A stretch of 64,000 nt of DNA from Thiogranum sp. GTDB taxonomy: Bacteria; Pseudomonadota; Gammaproteobacteria; DSM-19610. Below are positions 1-11,786 of this stretch, one piece after another. A program made the translations under genes and the position numbers. Under the pieces are notes generated by a model. It saw nothing but the letters and a program-made list of their open reading frames with translations. It did not search any database and was not told the DNA's origin. The first letter of the stretch is position 1; each line of letters opens with the position of its first letter. The stretch lies in contig JASBSS010000025.1 in the NCBI GenBank assembly GCA_030148805.1, positions 1 to 64,000 on the forward strand, read 5' to 3'.

Positions 1-1073
<1,073 letters not shown>

Positions 1074-1074
<1 letters not shown>

Positions 1075-2234
1075 CAGGAGGTCCGTGCCTTGGCCGTGCG
1101 GCGCTGGCTTTCGATCAATGCAATGAAACGGTCGAACAGATGTCCGACGTCGTGTGGTCCCGGGCTGGCCTCGGGGTGGCCCTGAAAGCTGAACGCCGGC
1201 TGGTCGGTGCGCTGGATGCCCTGCAGCGACTGGTCGAACAGCGAGCGATGGGTCGCGCGCAGCGTGCTCGGCAGACTCGTTTCGTCGACCGCGAAACCGT
1301 GGTTCTGGCTGGTGATCATCACCGCGCCGCTGTCCAGGTCCTGCACCGGATGGTTGGCGCCGTGGTGGCCGAACTTCATCTTCACCGTGCGCGCGCCGCT
1401 GGCCAGCGCCAGCAGCTGGTGGCCGAGGCAGATGCCGAACACCGGCACGCCGGTCTCGACGATTTCGCGAATGGCGGCGATGGCATAGTCACAGGGCTCG
1501 GGATCGCCCGGGCCGTTGGAGAGAAACACGCCATCGGGATTCAGCGCCAGCACCTCGGCGGCCGGCGTCTGCGCCGGCACCACCGTCAGGCGACAGCCGC
1601 GCTCGACCAGCAGCCGCAGGATGTTGCGCTTGACCCCGTAGTCGTAGGCCACAACGTGGAACGGCAGCTTGCCGGCGTCAGTATCCGCGGGCAGCCCGTC
1701 GGCGAGCGACCACACCCCCTGGCGCCAGCTGTAGCTTTCGCGAGTGGAGACCTCCTTGGCCAGGTCCATGCCCTTGAGTCCGGGGAAGGCCCGGGCCTCG
1801 GCCAGCGCCACCTCGGCGTCGGGATTTTCCGCCGCCAGCAGGCAGCCGTTCTGGGCGCCCTTTTCGCGCAGGATGCGGGTCAGGCGGCGGGTATCGACGT
1901 CGGCGATGGCCACCACGCCCTGTTCGCGCAGATAGTCATCCAAGCTGCGCTCGGCGCGAAAACTGCTCATGCGCGGCGGCAGATCGCGCACGATCAAGCC
2001 GGCGCACTGCACCCCCGCCGACTCTTCGTCTTCGTGATTGACGCCGGTATTGCCAATATGGGGATAGGTCAGGGTCACGATCTGACGGGCATAGGAGGGA
2101 TCGGTGAGGATCTCCTGATAGCCGGTCATGGCGGTGTTGAACACCACTTCGCCCACGCTCTGGCCGGCCGCGCCGATAGACCGGCCGCGGAACAAGCTGC
2201 CGTCTTCGAGGGCCAGTAAGGCCGTTATGCTCAA
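1074..2234 (-). CDS. carA: Carbamoyl-phosphate synthase small (glutaminase) subunit
   Basis: This 386-residue protein has the usual CarA length. The C-terminal class I amidotransferase domain shows the nucleophile elbow GICLGHQ (Cys) and the catalytic GHPEASPGP (His/Glu). It hydrolyses glutamine and channels ammonia to CarB. The start is TTG at 2234, chosen because a strong Shine-Dalgarno GGAGG sits six bases upstream and the product begins at the conserved [13 protein letters not shown]. It is the first gene of carAB, with a sigma-70-like promoter about 95 bases upstream. Confidence 0.97.
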
Positions 2235-2326
2235 GGAAAACCTCCGTCACTGGAGCTGTGTGTTGTCTCAGCGGCGCCGGACTGCCCGCGCCGGCGGCGG
2301 GCGAAAGCTCGCCCGAGCGCAACCAA

Positions 2327-2355
2327 ATTGTACTAGATGTCGCGCCCGCTGCCAA
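2327..2355 (-). promoter_or_regulatory. Predicted sigma-70 promoter of carAB
   Basis: On the reverse strand TTGGCA (2350-2355) and TACAAT (2327-2332) are separated by exactly 17 bases, in the dapB-carA gap, pointing at carA. Both hexamers are near consensus in a GC-rich background. I saw no clear ArgR or PurR operator. Confidence 0.6.
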
Positions 2356-2483
2356 GCTGAAGGCCGAAAAAATCCCCGTTGATTTAAGGACTTGGGGTGA
2401 TTCTCAAACCTGGGTAAATGCGCTCCAGCATTGCAAAAACCGCGCCGCCGTCAGTCCCTCGGGCAACCGTCCGACAGACCTGT

Positions 2484-3296
<813 letters not shown>

Positions 3297-3469
3297 TTAT
3301 CTCGAATCAACAGGGGCGTATTTGAACATATCGTACCGCGCAAGGCACCCACGCGGCGCGTGCCGATGAGCTCAGGCATCCGCGCGGCACATGCCGATGA
3401 AACGAGGCGGGCGCAACGCGAGGGTCGCCGGCACGCGCGCTAGTGGAGTGGCGCTCGCCGGCAGCCGCG

Positions 3470-4603
3470 TCACTCGGTGAAGAATTTCTTCACCCCGTCG
3501 AGCCAGGAATGATGCTGGGGGCTGTGCTTGCCGTTGTGCTTCAGGCTTTCGTCCAGCTGGCGCAACAGCTCCTTCTGCTCGCTGTTGAGTTTCACCGGCG
3601 TCTCGACCACCACCCGGCACAGCAGATCGCCCACCGCGCCGCCACGCACCGGCTGCACGCCCTTGCCACGCATGCGGAACAGCTTGCCAGTCTGGGTCTC
3701 GGGCGGCACCTTGAGCACCACGCGGCCGTCGAGGGTCGGCACTTCCAGTTCGCCGCCGAGCGCCGCGGTGACGAAACTGATCGGCACCTCGGCGTACAGG
3801 TTGGCGTCGTCGCGCTTGAAGATGGGGTGTTCCTTGACCGCGATCTGCACGTACAGATCGCCCGGCGGCCCGCCGTTCTCGCCCGCCTCGCCTTCGTTGG
3901 CCAGGCGGATGCGATCGCCGCTGTCGACGCCGGGCGGCACCTTGACCGACAACGTCTTCTGTTCCTTGATGCGCCCCTGACCGTGGCAGTCGCCACAGGG
4001 GTCGCTGATCACCGTGCCGGTGCCGTTGCAGCGCGGACAGGTCTGCTGCACCGAGAAGAAGCCCTGCTGCATGCGCACCTGCCCGTGACCGCCGCAGGTG
4101 GTGCAGGTGCTGGGCTTGGTGCCCTTCTTGGCGCCGCTGCCGGCGCAGGTTTTGCAGGGGCTGTAGGTCGGTACCCGGATCTTCACCGTGGTGCCGCGCA
4201 CCGCCTCCTCCAGGGTCAGTTCCAGGTTGTAACGCAGGTCCGCGCCACGATAGACGCGCTGGCCGCCGGCACGCGCCCCGCCGGCGCCGAAGATATCGCC
4301 GAACACATCGCCGAAGATATCGCTGAAGCTGGCGCCACCGGCGCCAAAGCCCCCACCCGGTCCACCGCCCATGCTCGGGTCGACGCCGGCGTGCCCGAAC
4401 TGATCGTAGGCGGCGCGTTTCTGCGGGTTGCTGAGGATTTCATAGGCCTCTTTGGCCTGCTTGAACTTGTCCTCGGCGGCGGCGTCGCCGGGATTGCGAT
4501 CCGGATGGAATTTCTGCGCGGCCCGTCGATAGGCCTTTTTCAGTTCCGCGTCGCTGGCGTTCTTGGCCACGCCGAGCACTTCGTAATAATCCTGTTTGGA
4601 CAT
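3470..4603 (-). CDS. dnaJ: Chaperone DnaJ (Hsp40)
   Basis: All four DnaJ regions are present in 377 residues: the J-domain with the HPD motif ([10 protein letters not shown], near residue 33) that stimulates DnaK, a Gly/Phe-rich linker, four CxxCxGxG zinc repeats ([32 protein letters not shown]) and the C-terminal substrate-binding domain. It delivers unfolded clients to DnaK in the cytoplasm. It follows dnaK on the same strand, separated by a likely terminator or attenuator. The ~185-base gap downstream to dapB shows only GC-rich sequence. Confidence 0.98.
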   Translation of the reverse strand: MSKQDYYEVLGVAKNASDAELKKAYRRAAQKFHPDRNPGDAAAEDKFKQAKEAYEILSNPQKRAAYDQFGHAGVDPSMGGGPGGGFGAGGASFSDIFGDVFGDIFGAGGARAGGQRVYRGADLRYNLELTLEEAVRGTTVKIRVPTYSPCKTCAGSGAKKGTKPSTCTTCGGHGQVRMQQGFFSVQQTCPRCNGTGTVISDPCGDCHGQGRIKEQKTLSVKVPPGVDSGDRIRLANEGEAGENGGPPGDLYVQIAVKEHPIFKRDDANLYAEVPISFVTAALGGELEVPTLDGRVVLKVPPETQTGKLFRMRGKGVQPVRGGAVGDLLCRVVVETPVKLNSEQKELLRQLDESLKHNGKHSPQHHSWLDGVKKFFTE

Positions 4604-4692
4604 GGTTCCCAGTATGCCACTCCCGCCCCGGCGGGAGGCCCTCTAAGGACCCGCCGAGGGGGCGGGGCCTGCGCTCACGCGCTTATCATAAT

Positions 4693-4735
4693 AAAAACGA
4701 CAAAATCCGGGGCCGGCGAGCCGCCCGCCCCGGAT
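4693..4735 (-). terminator. Rho-independent terminator or attenuator between dnaK and dnaJ
   Basis: Downstream of the dnaK stop on the reverse strand, a perfect nine-base stem (ATCCGGGGC / GCCCCGGAT, 4727-4735 with 4705-4713) is followed by TTTTGTCGTTTTT. This should end or reduce transcription before dnaJ, making dnaJ less abundant than dnaK. Confidence 0.7.
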
Positions 4736-4755
4736 CGGTTAACGACCGGCCTGCG

Positions 4756-6705
4756 CTAGGCCTTACTGTTGTCGTCCTTGACTTCCTCGAACTCGGCATC
4801 GACCACATCGTCGCCACCGGCGGTCTTCTCGCCCGCCTCCGCGCTCGCACCGGCGCCGGCGGTCGCGGCCGCCTCCGCCGCGCCTTTGTCGGCATAGAGT
4901 TTCTCGGCCAGTTTACCGGATTTTTCCGCCAAGGCGGTGGTTTTCGCCTCGATCTCGCCCTTGTCGTCGCCCTTCATGGCTTGCTTGAGCGCCTCGATGG
5001 CCTGGTCGATCTCGGCCTTCTCCTCGGCGCTGACCTTGTCCTCGCCCAGTTCCTTGAGCGATTTCTCGGTGGCGTGGATCATGTTGTCGGCGGCGTTGCG
5101 CACATCGGCCAGCTCGTGGAACTTGCGGTCCTCGTCGGCGTGCGCCTCGGCGTCCTTCACCATCCGGTCGACTTCCTCGTCCGACAGGCCGCTGGAGGCC
5201 TTGATGATGATGTTCTGCTGCTTGCCGGTGCCCTTGTCCTTGGCCGAGACATTGAGGATGCCGTTGGCGTCGATGTCGAAGGTCACCTCGATCTGCGGCA
5301 CACCGCGCGGGGCCGGCGGAATGTCGGTCAGGTCGAAACGCCCCAGCGACTTGTTGCCGCTGGCGACTTCGCGCTCGCCCTGCAACACGTGCACGGTGAC
5401 CGCGCCCTGGTTGTCGTCGGCGGTGGAGAACACCTGCTGCGCCTTGGTCGGGATGGTGGTGTTCTTCTCGATCAGCTTGGTCATGACGCCACCGAGGGTC
5501 TCGATACCCAGCGACAGCGGGGTCACGTCGAGCAGCAGCACGTCCTTGACCTCGCCGCCGAGCACGCCGCCCTGGATGGCCGCGCCGATGGCCACCGCCT
5601 CGTCCGGGTTGACGTCCTTGCGCGGCTCCTTGCCGAAGAAGGCCTGCACCTCGCTCTGCACCTTGGGCATGCGGGTCTGGCCGCCGACCAGGATGACGTC
5701 GTCGATCTCGCCCACCGACAGCCCGGCGTCCTTGAGCGCCAGCTTGCACGGCTCGATGGTGCGCGTGACCAGATCCTCGACCAGCGATTCGAGCTTGGCG
5801 CGGGTGATCTTCAGGTTCAGGTGCTTCGGCCCGCTGGCGTCGGCCGTGATGTACGGCAGGTTGACGTCCGTCTGCTGACTCGAGGACAACTCGATCTTGG
5901 CCTTTTCCGCGGCCTCCTTCAGGCGCTGCATGGCCAGCGGGTCGCCGCGCAGGTCGATGCCCTGCTCCTTATGGAAGGTATCGGCCAGATAGTCGATCAG
6001 GCGCTTGTCGAAATCCTCGCCTCCGAGGAAGGTGTCGCCGTTGGTGGAGAGCACCTCGAACTGGTGCTCGCCGTCGACCTCGGCGATTTCGATAATCGAA
6101 ATATCGAAGGTACCGCCACCGAGGTCGTACACGGCGATCTTGGCGTCACCGCGCTTCTTGTCCATGCCGTAGGCCAGTGCCGCGGCGGTCGGCTCGTTGA
6201 TAATGCGCTTGACGTCCAGGCCGGCGATCTTGCCGGCGTCCTTGGTCGCCTGACGCTGCGAGTCGTTGAAATACGCCGGCACCGTGATCACCGCCTCGGT
6301 GACCGGTTCGCCCAGATAGTCCTCGGCGGTCTTTTTCATCTTCTGCAGCACGCGCGCGGAAACCTCCGGCGCCGCCATCTTCTTGCCGTTGACTTCCACC
6401 CAGGCATCGCCATTGTCGGCCTTGATGATCTTGTAGGGCACCAGGTCCAGATCCTTCTGCACTTCGGCGTCCTCGAAGCGCCGTCCGATGAGGCGCTTGA
6501 CCGCGTACAGCGTGTTGGCCGGATTGGTCACCGCCTGGCGCTTGGCCGCCTGGCCGACGAGCACCTCGTCGCCGCTGGCGAAAGCCACGATCGACGGCGT
6601 GGTCCGGTCGCCCTCGCTGTTCTCGATGACGCGCGGCTCGCCCCCTTCCATCACGGCGACACAGGAATTGGTGGTCCCCAGGTCGATTCCGATAATCTTA
6701 CCCAT
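4756..6705 (-). CDS. dnaK: Chaperone DnaK (Hsp70)
   Basis: The 649-residue Hsp70 begins [20 protein letters not shown] with the phosphate-1 loop of the actin-like ATPase. It continues through the second phosphate loop ([13 protein letters not shown]) and the linker [14 protein letters not shown], and ends in an acidic tail ([10 protein letters not shown]). It binds exposed hydrophobic segments in an ATP-driven cycle with DnaJ and GrpE. ATG 6705 has GGGAG upstream. It lies in the order hrcA-grpE-dnaK-dnaJ, so HrcA/CIRCE control of the block is expected. A 585-codon plus-strand ORF over it is antisense noise. Confidence 0.99.
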   Translation of the reverse strand: MGKIIGIDLGTTNSCVAVMEGGEPRVIENSEGDRTTPSIVAFASGDEVLVGQAAKRQAVTNPANTLYAVKRLIGRRFEDAEVQKDLDLVPYKIIKADNGDAWVEVNGKKMAAPEVSARVLQKMKKTAEDYLGEPVTEAVITVPAYFNDSQRQATKDAGKIAGLDVKRIINEPTAAALAYGMDKKRGDAKIAVYDLGGGTFDISIIEIAEVDGEHQFEVLSTNGDTFLGGEDFDKRLIDYLADTFHKEQGIDLRGDPLAMQRLKEAAEKAKIELSSSQQTDVNLPYITADASGPKHLNLKITRAKLESLVEDLVTRTIEPCKLALKDAGLSVGEIDDVILVGGQTRMPKVQSEVQAFFGKEPRKDVNPDEAVAIGAAIQGGVLGGEVKDVLLLDVTPLSLGIETLGGVMTKLIEKNTTIPTKAQQVFSTADDNQGAVTVHVLQGEREVASGNKSLGRFDLTDIPPAPRGVPQIEVTFDIDANGILNVSAKDKGTGKQQNIIIKASSGLSDEEVDRMVKDAEAHADEDRKFHELADVRNAADNMIHATEKSLKELGEDKVSAEEKAEIDQAIEALKQAMKGDDKGEIEAKTTALAEKSGKLAEKLYADKGAAEAAATAGAGASAEAGEKTAGGDDVVDAEFEEVKDDNSKA

Positions 6706-6781
6706 TGTGTTCAGTCTCCCAGATCAGTCATTGCCTAAAAATTTCCAGTTGCCACCTTAAATGGGGGCGGACGCCAGTAAT

Positions 6782-7375
6782 TCAAGCCTGTTCGTCGAGC
6801 GATGCCGTCCCGCCGCGCGAGACGATCACCATCGCCGGCCGGACCAGGCGTTCGTTGAGCAGATACCCCTTCTGGACCACGGTGACGACGGTGTTGGGCG
6901 GCACGTCCTGGCGTTCCTGCATGGACATGGCCTCGTGATATTCAGGATTAAATTGTTCATTTAACGGATTGATTTCTTTTATATTATTTTTCTCCAACGC
7001 GCTCGCAAGCATTTTCAGGGTCAGCTCGCTGCCCTCCTTCAGCCGGGCCACGTCGGCGTTCTCGTCCGCCGCCTGCAAACCCATTTCGAGGCTGTCCTTG
7101 ACCGGCAGCAGCTCGTTGGCGAAACGCTCCAGGGCGAATTTGTGCGCGTTGGCCAGATCGCGTTCATGGCGCTTGCGCAGATTGTCGATCTCGGCCTGCA
7201 GGCGCAGGCACTGGTCCCAGTGCTCGTCGGCCTTGGCGCGCGCATCCGTCAACAAGGCGTGCAGGTCTTCGCCCTCGGCGGCCGCCTCGACTGTCTCCTC
7301 GGGGTTGCCTACCGGCGGGGCATCGGCCTGGTCCTCGAACCCGTCCCCGTTCACTGCCTTCTCCTCGTTGCTCAT
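6782..7375 (-). CDS. grpE: Nucleotide exchange factor GrpE
   Basis: The 197-residue protein has an acidic N-terminus, a long helical region (CLRLQAEIDNLRKRHERDLAN, roughly residues 55-80) and the C-terminal beta-domain with EYHEAMSMQ and the near-terminal PAMVIVSRGG. It releases ADP from DnaK. ATG 7375 is preferred over an in-frame TTG one codon upstream because GAGG lies six bases before the ATG. It has its own predicted promoter in the AT-rich gap after hrcA. Confidence 0.97.
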   Translation of the reverse strand: MSNEEKAVNGDGFEDQADAPPVGNPEETVEAAAEGEDLHALLTDARAKADEHWDQCLRLQAEIDNLRKRHERDLANAHKFALERFANELLPVKDSLEMGLQAADENADVARLKEGSELTLKMLASALEKNNIKEINPLNEQFNPEYHEAMSMQERQDVPPNTVVTVVQKGYLLNERLVRPAMVIVSRGGTASLDEQA

Positions 7376-7421
7376 CAAATACCTCGATTTAACATTCTGT
7401 TACGTTTACTAATTAAACCAA

Positions 7422-7450
7422 ACTATACAATCCCGAGCCACCCCGCGCAA
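7422..7450 (-). promoter_or_regulatory. Predicted sigma-70 promoter before grpE
   Basis: On the reverse strand TTGCGC (7445-7450) and TATAGT (7422-7427) are 17 bases apart in the hrcA-grpE gap, followed by an AT-rich leader. No second CIRCE and no clear sigma-32 consensus was seen here, so grpE-dnaK may have both read-through from hrcA and this promoter. Confidence 0.5.
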
Positions 7451-7494
7451 AAGCGCGCCGAGGCGCCCGCGGGCGGCAGGCCTTTATATGCGGC

Positions 7495-8529
7495 TCAATC
7501 CTGGGAATTCAAGGCGGCGCGCAAAATCCGTGCGGTGGCGTCGACAATGGGGATCACGCGCTCATAGGCCATGCGCGTCGGTCCGATCACCCCGAGCACG
7601 CCGATCACCTTGCCCTTGACCGTATAGGGCGCGGTCACCAGGCTGCACTCGTCGAGCATCTGATAGCCCGATTCCTCGCCGATGAAGATCTGCACGCCTT
7701 CGTTCTCCACGCACTGGTCGAGCAGACCGAGGATCTCCTTCTTCTCGTTGAACGCCTCGAACAGTTGCCGCAGTCGCCCGACGTCGCAGAACTCGGTCAC
7801 CCCCATCAGGTTGGTCTGCCCGGCCAACACATAATCGCTGCCCTGCTCGGCGGTGCCCAGCACCTGGTCGGCCATCTCCAGCGCGGTGGCCATCATGCGG
7901 TCGAGCGTTTCGCGCGTCTCGCGCAATTCCGCCAGCAGTTTTTCGCGCACCTCGTCGAGATCCTTGCCGGCGAATTGCGCGTTGAGGAAATTGGAGAACT
8001 GTTGCAGCTCGGCGCTGCTGTAGTGGCGCGCGGTGTTGAGGATGCTGTTGCGTACCTCCTTGTCGTCGAGCACCAGCACCGCCAGCACCTTCTTTTCCGA
8101 CAGCGGCAGGAACTCCACCCGCTGCAGCGACGAGTGCTTGCGCTGGGGCAGGGTGACGATCCCGGCCAGGCGGGTGACGTCGGACAACAGATTGGAGGCC
8201 TTCTGCACCAGATCCTTGGTATCGGCGGTGGTATCCAGGCTCTGCTTGAGCGCGCCGACCATGGAGTTGTCCAGCGGCTGCACCGACAACAGCGTATCGA
8301 CGAACACGCGGTACCCCGACACCGTCGGCACCCGGCCGGCCGAGGTATGCGGCGAGCGCACCAGGCCCAGCTCCTCCAGGTCGGCGATCACGTTGCGAAT
8401 GGTCGCCGGGCTGAGGTTGAGACCGGCGTCGCGCGCCAGCACGCGCGAACCCACCGGCTGACCGTCGCGGATATAGCGCTCGGTCAGGGCCTTGAGCAGG
8501 GTTTGGGCACGTTCGGTCAGTTCGGCCAA
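7495..8529 (-). CDS. hrcA: Heat-inducible transcription repressor HrcA
   Basis: The 344-residue protein has the HrcA winged-helix start (LTERAQTLLKALTERYIRDG and LSPATIRNVIADLEELG, residues 4-60) and ends with the GAF-like domain of the family (VKGKVIGVLGVIGPTRMAYE). HrcA binds CIRCE and represses chaperone genes; its activity depends on GroEL in characterised bacteria. The start is TTG at 8529; an upstream ATG runs straight into a stop. A perfect CIRCE lies about 40 bases upstream, so it is probably autoregulated. Confidence 0.96.
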   Translation of the reverse strand: MAELTERAQTLLKALTERYIRDGQPVGSRVLARDAGLNLSPATIRNVIADLEELGLVRSPHTSAGRVPTVSGYRVFVDTLLSVQPLDNSMVGALKQSLDTTADTKDLVQKASNLLSDVTRLAGIVTLPQRKHSSLQRVEFLPLSEKKVLAVLVLDDKEVRNSILNTARHYSSAELQQFSNFLNAQFAGKDLDEVREKLLAELRETRETLDRMMATALEMADQVLGTAEQGSDYVLAGQTNLMGVTEFCDVGRLRQLFEAFNEKKEILGLLDQCVENEGVQIFIGEESGYQMLDECSLVTAPYTVKGKVIGVLGVIGPTRMAYERVIPIVDATARILRAALNSQD

Positions 8530-8567
8530 GGTCGATCACATCGTCAAATTCCGGGCAGTTGCCCACT

Positions 8568-8594
8568 TTAGCACTCTGACGGGACGAGTGCTAA
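8568..8594. promoter_or_regulatory. CIRCE operator (HrcA binding site)
   Basis: TTAGCACTC (8568-8576), nine bases, then GAGTGCTAA (8586-8594): an exact match to the textbook CIRCE inverted repeat. It sits in the divergent hrcA/nadK gap, upstream of hrcA and its chaperone block and about 80 bases before nadK. Confidence 0.97.
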
Positions 8595-8638
8595 CAGTGA
8601 TTTCGTCAGAATCCCAAAACAGCCGCCAAAATAGGCAG

Positions 8639-8667
8639 TTGGCGCAACGCCCCGGAACCGATAGCAT
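8639..8667 (+). promoter_or_regulatory. Predicted promoter of nadK
   Basis: TTGGCG (8639-8644) and TAGCAT (8662-8667) are 17 bases apart. The -10 ends nine bases before the nadK ATG, so the transcript would have almost no leader. Confidence 0.45.
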
Positions 8668-8676
8668 AGCCGGCTA

Positions 8677-9546
8677 ATGACCACCCGCTTCACCACCATT
8701 GGCCTGATCAGCAAACCCGACGATCCCGGCGTGACGGACACCCTGGCGCTGCTGTGCCGCGAGCTGCGCCGCCACCAGCGCGAGGTGCTGCTCGATGCGA
8801 GCGCCGCGTCCGGCTTTGCCGAGCCGCCGGCGCCGGTGCTGGAGCGCGAGGCACTGGCCGCGCGTTGCGACCTGGCGATCGTGGTCGGCGGCGACGGCAC
8901 CCTGCTGCACGCCGCGCGCGGTCTGGTCGAGGCCGACGTGGCCGTGCTCGGCGTCAACCTCGGCCGGCTGGGCTTTCTCGCCGATGTCTCGCCCGAGGAG
9001 ATCCCCGAGCGCCTGGCCGAAATCCTCGCCGGCGACTACGAGGAGGAACGGCGCACGCTGCTGCACACCAGCGTCCTGCGCGACGGCGTCGAGATCAGCC
9101 AGGGCGACGCCCTCAACGACGTGGTGGTGCACAAGTGCGACATCGCGCGCATGATCGAGCTGGAAACGCGCGTCGACGACCGGTTGATGCACGTGCTGCG
9201 CGCCGACGGCCTGATCGTGGCCACCCCCACCGGCTCCACCGCCTACGCCCTGTCCGGCGGCGGCCCGATCATCGACCCGGCGCTCAACGCCCTGGTGCTG
9301 GTGCCGATCTGTCCGCACACCCTGAGCAACCGGCCGGTGGTGGTGGCCGACCGGGTGAGCATCGACATCCGGCTGCACGGGCGCGAGGCCCAGGTCACCT
9401 GCGACGGCCAGATCAACTTCCCCCTCGGCACCGAGGACCGGATCCGCATCCGCCGCAAAGACAAGACGCTGCGTCTGATCCACCCCGCCGGCCACGACCA
9501 CTTCGCCATCACGCGCAAGAAGCTGCGCTGGTCGGAACAACCCTGA
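8677..9546 (+). CDS. nadK: NAD kinase
   Basis: The 289-residue protein has the NAD kinase signature GGDGTLLHAAR (GGDGT at residues 71-75), the NDVVV loop and TPTGSTAYALSGGGPI. It phosphorylates NAD to NADP with ATP. It is divergent from hrcA across the CIRCE element and is followed by recN nine bases downstream, a conserved pair. ATG 8677 lacks a clear Shine-Dalgarno, consistent with a very short leader. Confidence 0.97.
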   Translation: MTTRFTTIGLISKPDDPGVTDTLALLCRELRRHQREVLLDASAASGFAEPPAPVLEREALAARCDLAIVVGGDGTLLHAARGLVEADVAVLGVNLGRLGFLADVSPEEIPERLAEILAGDYEEERRTLLHTSVLRDGVEISQGDALNDVVVHKCDIARMIELETRVDDRLMHVLRADGLIVATPTGSTAYALSGGGPIIDPALNALVLVPICPHTLSNRPVVVADRVSIDIRLHGREAQVTCDGQINFPLGTEDRIRIRRKDKTLRLIHPAGHDHFAITRKKLRWSEQP

Positions 9547-9555
9547 GGCGGTGAC

Positions 9556-11256
9556 ATGCTGCTGACGCTACACATCCGCGACTTCGCCATCATCGACTCC
9601 CTGGAGCTGGAGCTCAGCCCGGGCATGAGCGCGCTCACCGGCGAGACCGGGGCCGGCAAATCCATCCTGCTCGGCGCGCTGGGCCTGCTGCTGGGCGACC
9701 GCGCCGACGCCACCGCCATCCGCCACGGCTGCGAGCGCGCCGAGATCGGCGCGGCCTTCGATCTGGCCACCTGCGCCGCGGCCCGCGCCTGGCTGCAGGC
9801 CCACGACATGGACAGCGCCGAGGAGTGCCACCTGCGCCGCGTCATCAGCCGCGAGGGCCGCTCGCGCGCCTATATCAACGGCACGCCGACGCCGGTGGCC
9901 TCGCTGCGCGAACTGGGCGAGCACCTGGTCGACATCCACGGCCAGCACGAGCACCAGTCGCTGTTGCGCCACGATCTGCAACGCCGGCTGCTCGACCGCC
10001 ACGGCAATCACCAGCCACTGCTCGATACCCTGAAGTCGCTGCAACGCCAGTGGAGCGAGACCGGCGAGGCGATGCGCGCCCTGATCGGCAACGACCAGGA
10101 CCGCGACACGCGGCTGGAATTCCTGCGTTTCCAGTTGCAGGAGCTGGAAGCGCTGGCGCCCGAGGCCGACGAGAGCGAATCCCTGCACGGCGAACTGGCG
10201 CGCCTGTCCAATGCCGGGCGACTGATCGAGACCTGCCGCGCGCATCTGCAACGCCTGTACGAGGACGACGCCTCGGCCCACGACCTGCTGGGCAAGGCGG
10301 TGCATGAACTGAGCGAACTGGGCGAACTCGACCCGGCGTTTCGCGAAGCCGGCGAGCTGTTCAACGGCGCGCTGATTCAGTTGCAGGAAGGGATCGAACG
10401 GCTGCGCGATTGCGAAGCGCGCCTGGAGCTGGACCCGGCGCGCCTGCAGTGGGTCGAGCAGCGTCTCGACGCGCTGCACGCCTGCGCGCGCAAGCACCGG
10501 ATCGAGGTGCAGCAACTGGCGCCGTTCCACGCCCGGCTGCTGGAAGACATCGAAACCCTGGAACAGGCCGACGAGAAACTGGCCGCGCTGGAACGCCAGC
10601 GCGTCGAACTCGAAGCGCAGTATCGCCAGGCCGCGCAGAAGCTCCACGCCCAGCGGCGCAAAACCGCCGAGCGCATCGCCAGCAAGGTCAGCGAAAGCAT
10701 GCAGACCCTGGGCATGCCGGGTGGACGCTTCGAAATTCGCGTCACCGCCAACGCCCGCGAGGGTCTATCGGAACACGGCAACGACAGCGTCGAGTTCCTG
10801 GTCAGCGCCAACCCCGGCCAGCCGCTGCTGCCGCTGGGCAAGGTGGCCTCGGGCGGCGAACTGTCGCGCATCAGCCTGGCCATCCAGGTGGTGGCGGCGC
10901 GCGCCACCGAGATACCGACGCTGATTTTCGACGAAGTCGACAGCGGCGTCGGCGGCGCCGTGGCCGAGACCGTCGGCCGGCAGCTGCAGACGCTGGGGCG
11001 CCAGCAGCAGATCCTGTGCGTCACCCACCTGGCGCAGGTGGCGGCGCAGGCGCACAACCATCTTCAGGTCAGCAAGTCACGCGCCGGTGGCAACACCCAG
11101 ACGCAGGTGCGACGTCTGGACACGGCGCAGCGGGTGGAGGAGATCGCGCGCATGCTCGGCGGGCGCAAGATCACCGAGTCGACCCGCCGCCACGCGCAGG
11201 AGATGTTGCTGCTGGCGCCGGCCAATGGCGCCGACGACGCCGCGGCGACGCATTGA
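9556..11256 (+). CDS. recN: DNA repair protein RecN
   Basis: This 566-residue SMC-like ATPase has Walker A GETGAGKS (residues 29-36), a long coiled-coil middle, the ABC signature ASGGELSRISLAIQ, Walker B TLIFDEVDSGVGG and the H-loop VTHLAQVAAQ. RecN acts on double-strand breaks together with RecA. ATG 9556 has GAGG eight bases upstream and the gene follows nadK closely. Its stop faces the fur stop across 13 bases. No clear LexA box was found before nadK or recN. Confidence 0.96.
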   Translation: MLLTLHIRDFAIIDSLELELSPGMSALTGETGAGKSILLGALGLLLGDRADATAIRHGCERAEIGAAFDLATCAAARAWLQAHDMDSAEECHLRRVISREGRSRAYINGTPTPVASLRELGEHLVDIHGQHEHQSLLRHDLQRRLLDRHGNHQPLLDTLKSLQRQWSETGEAMRALIGNDQDRDTRLEFLRFQLQELEALAPEADESESLHGELARLSNAGRLIETCRAHLQRLYEDDASAHDLLGKAVHELSELGELDPAFREAGELFNGALIQLQEGIERLRDCEARLELDPARLQWVEQRLDALHACARKHRIEVQQLAPFHARLLEDIETLEQADEKLAALERQRVELEAQYRQAAQKLHAQRRKTAERIASKVSESMQTLGMPGGRFEIRVTANAREGLSEHGNDSVEFLVSANPGQPLLPLGKVASGGELSRISLAIQVVAARATEIPTLIFDEVDSGVGGAVAETVGRQLQTLGRQQQILCVTHLAQVAAQAHNHLQVSKSRAGGNTQTQVRRLDTAQRVEEIARMLGGRKITESTRRHAQEMLLLAPANGADDAAATH

Positions 11257-11269
11257 ACCGGCGCCGCGC

Positions 11270-11698
11270 TCAGTCCTTTTTCTTTTCCGGGCAATTGGGG
11301 CGGATACAGTCGCCGTAGATGATCAGCGAATGATCGCGGATGTCGAAACCGGCCTTCCTGGCCACTTTCTCCTGACAGCGCTCGATGGTGTCCTCGACGA
11401 ACTCGACCACCTTGCCGCACTGGTTGCAGACGATATGATCGTGGTGATGCCCCTCGTTCATCTCGAACACCGAATGCCCGCCCTCGAAATGATGGCGCGT
11501 GACCAGGCCCGCGGCCTCGAACTGGGTGAGCACCCGATAGACGGTCGCCAGGCCGATTTCCTCGTTGCTGTCGAGCAGCAACTTGTAGACATCCTCGGCG
11601 CTGACATGGCGGGTTTCGCTGGTCTCGAGGATCTCCAGGATCTTCATCCTCGGCAGCGTGACCTTCAGTCCGGCTTTGCGTAAATCGCTGGATTCCAC
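11270..11698 (-). CDS. fur: Ferric uptake regulator Fur
   Basis: The protein shows the Fur winged helix (LRKAGLKVTLPRMKILEILE at the N-terminus, ATYRVLTQFEAAGLV), the metal-binding HHHDHIVCNQCGKVVEF with a CxxC, and a C-terminal Cys pair. I place the start at GTG 11698 (142 residues, normal length) because AGGA lies eight bases upstream and the family homology begins there; a longer frame extends over the bamE promoter. It represses iron-uptake genes with Fe2+. It is divergent from bamE, the usual arrangement. Confidence 0.94.
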   Translation of the reverse strand: MESSDLRKAGLKVTLPRMKILEILETSETRHVSAEDVYKLLLDSNEEIGLATVYRVLTQFEAAGLVTRHHFEGGHSVFEMNEGHHHDHIVCNQCGKVVEFVEDTIERCQEKVARKAGFDIRDHSLIIYGDCIRPNCPEKKKD

Positions 11699-11786
11699 TG
11701 CTTGCGTCCTTTGCGCCCGGCGTAGGAAACAGCCGGCGTTTCGGTTATCATGCCGCCCGTCCGACGGCCTTTCAGACGTGATCTCA

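Noticed and set aside
4981-6738. 585-codon open frame on the plus strand opposite dnaK
   Set aside because: It is the antisense of a clear dnaK gene; long antisense frames are common in GC-rich coding DNA and it has no family motif.
11699-11786. Fur box in the fur-bamE gap
   Set aside because: I could not find a convincing 19-base Fur consensus by eye.
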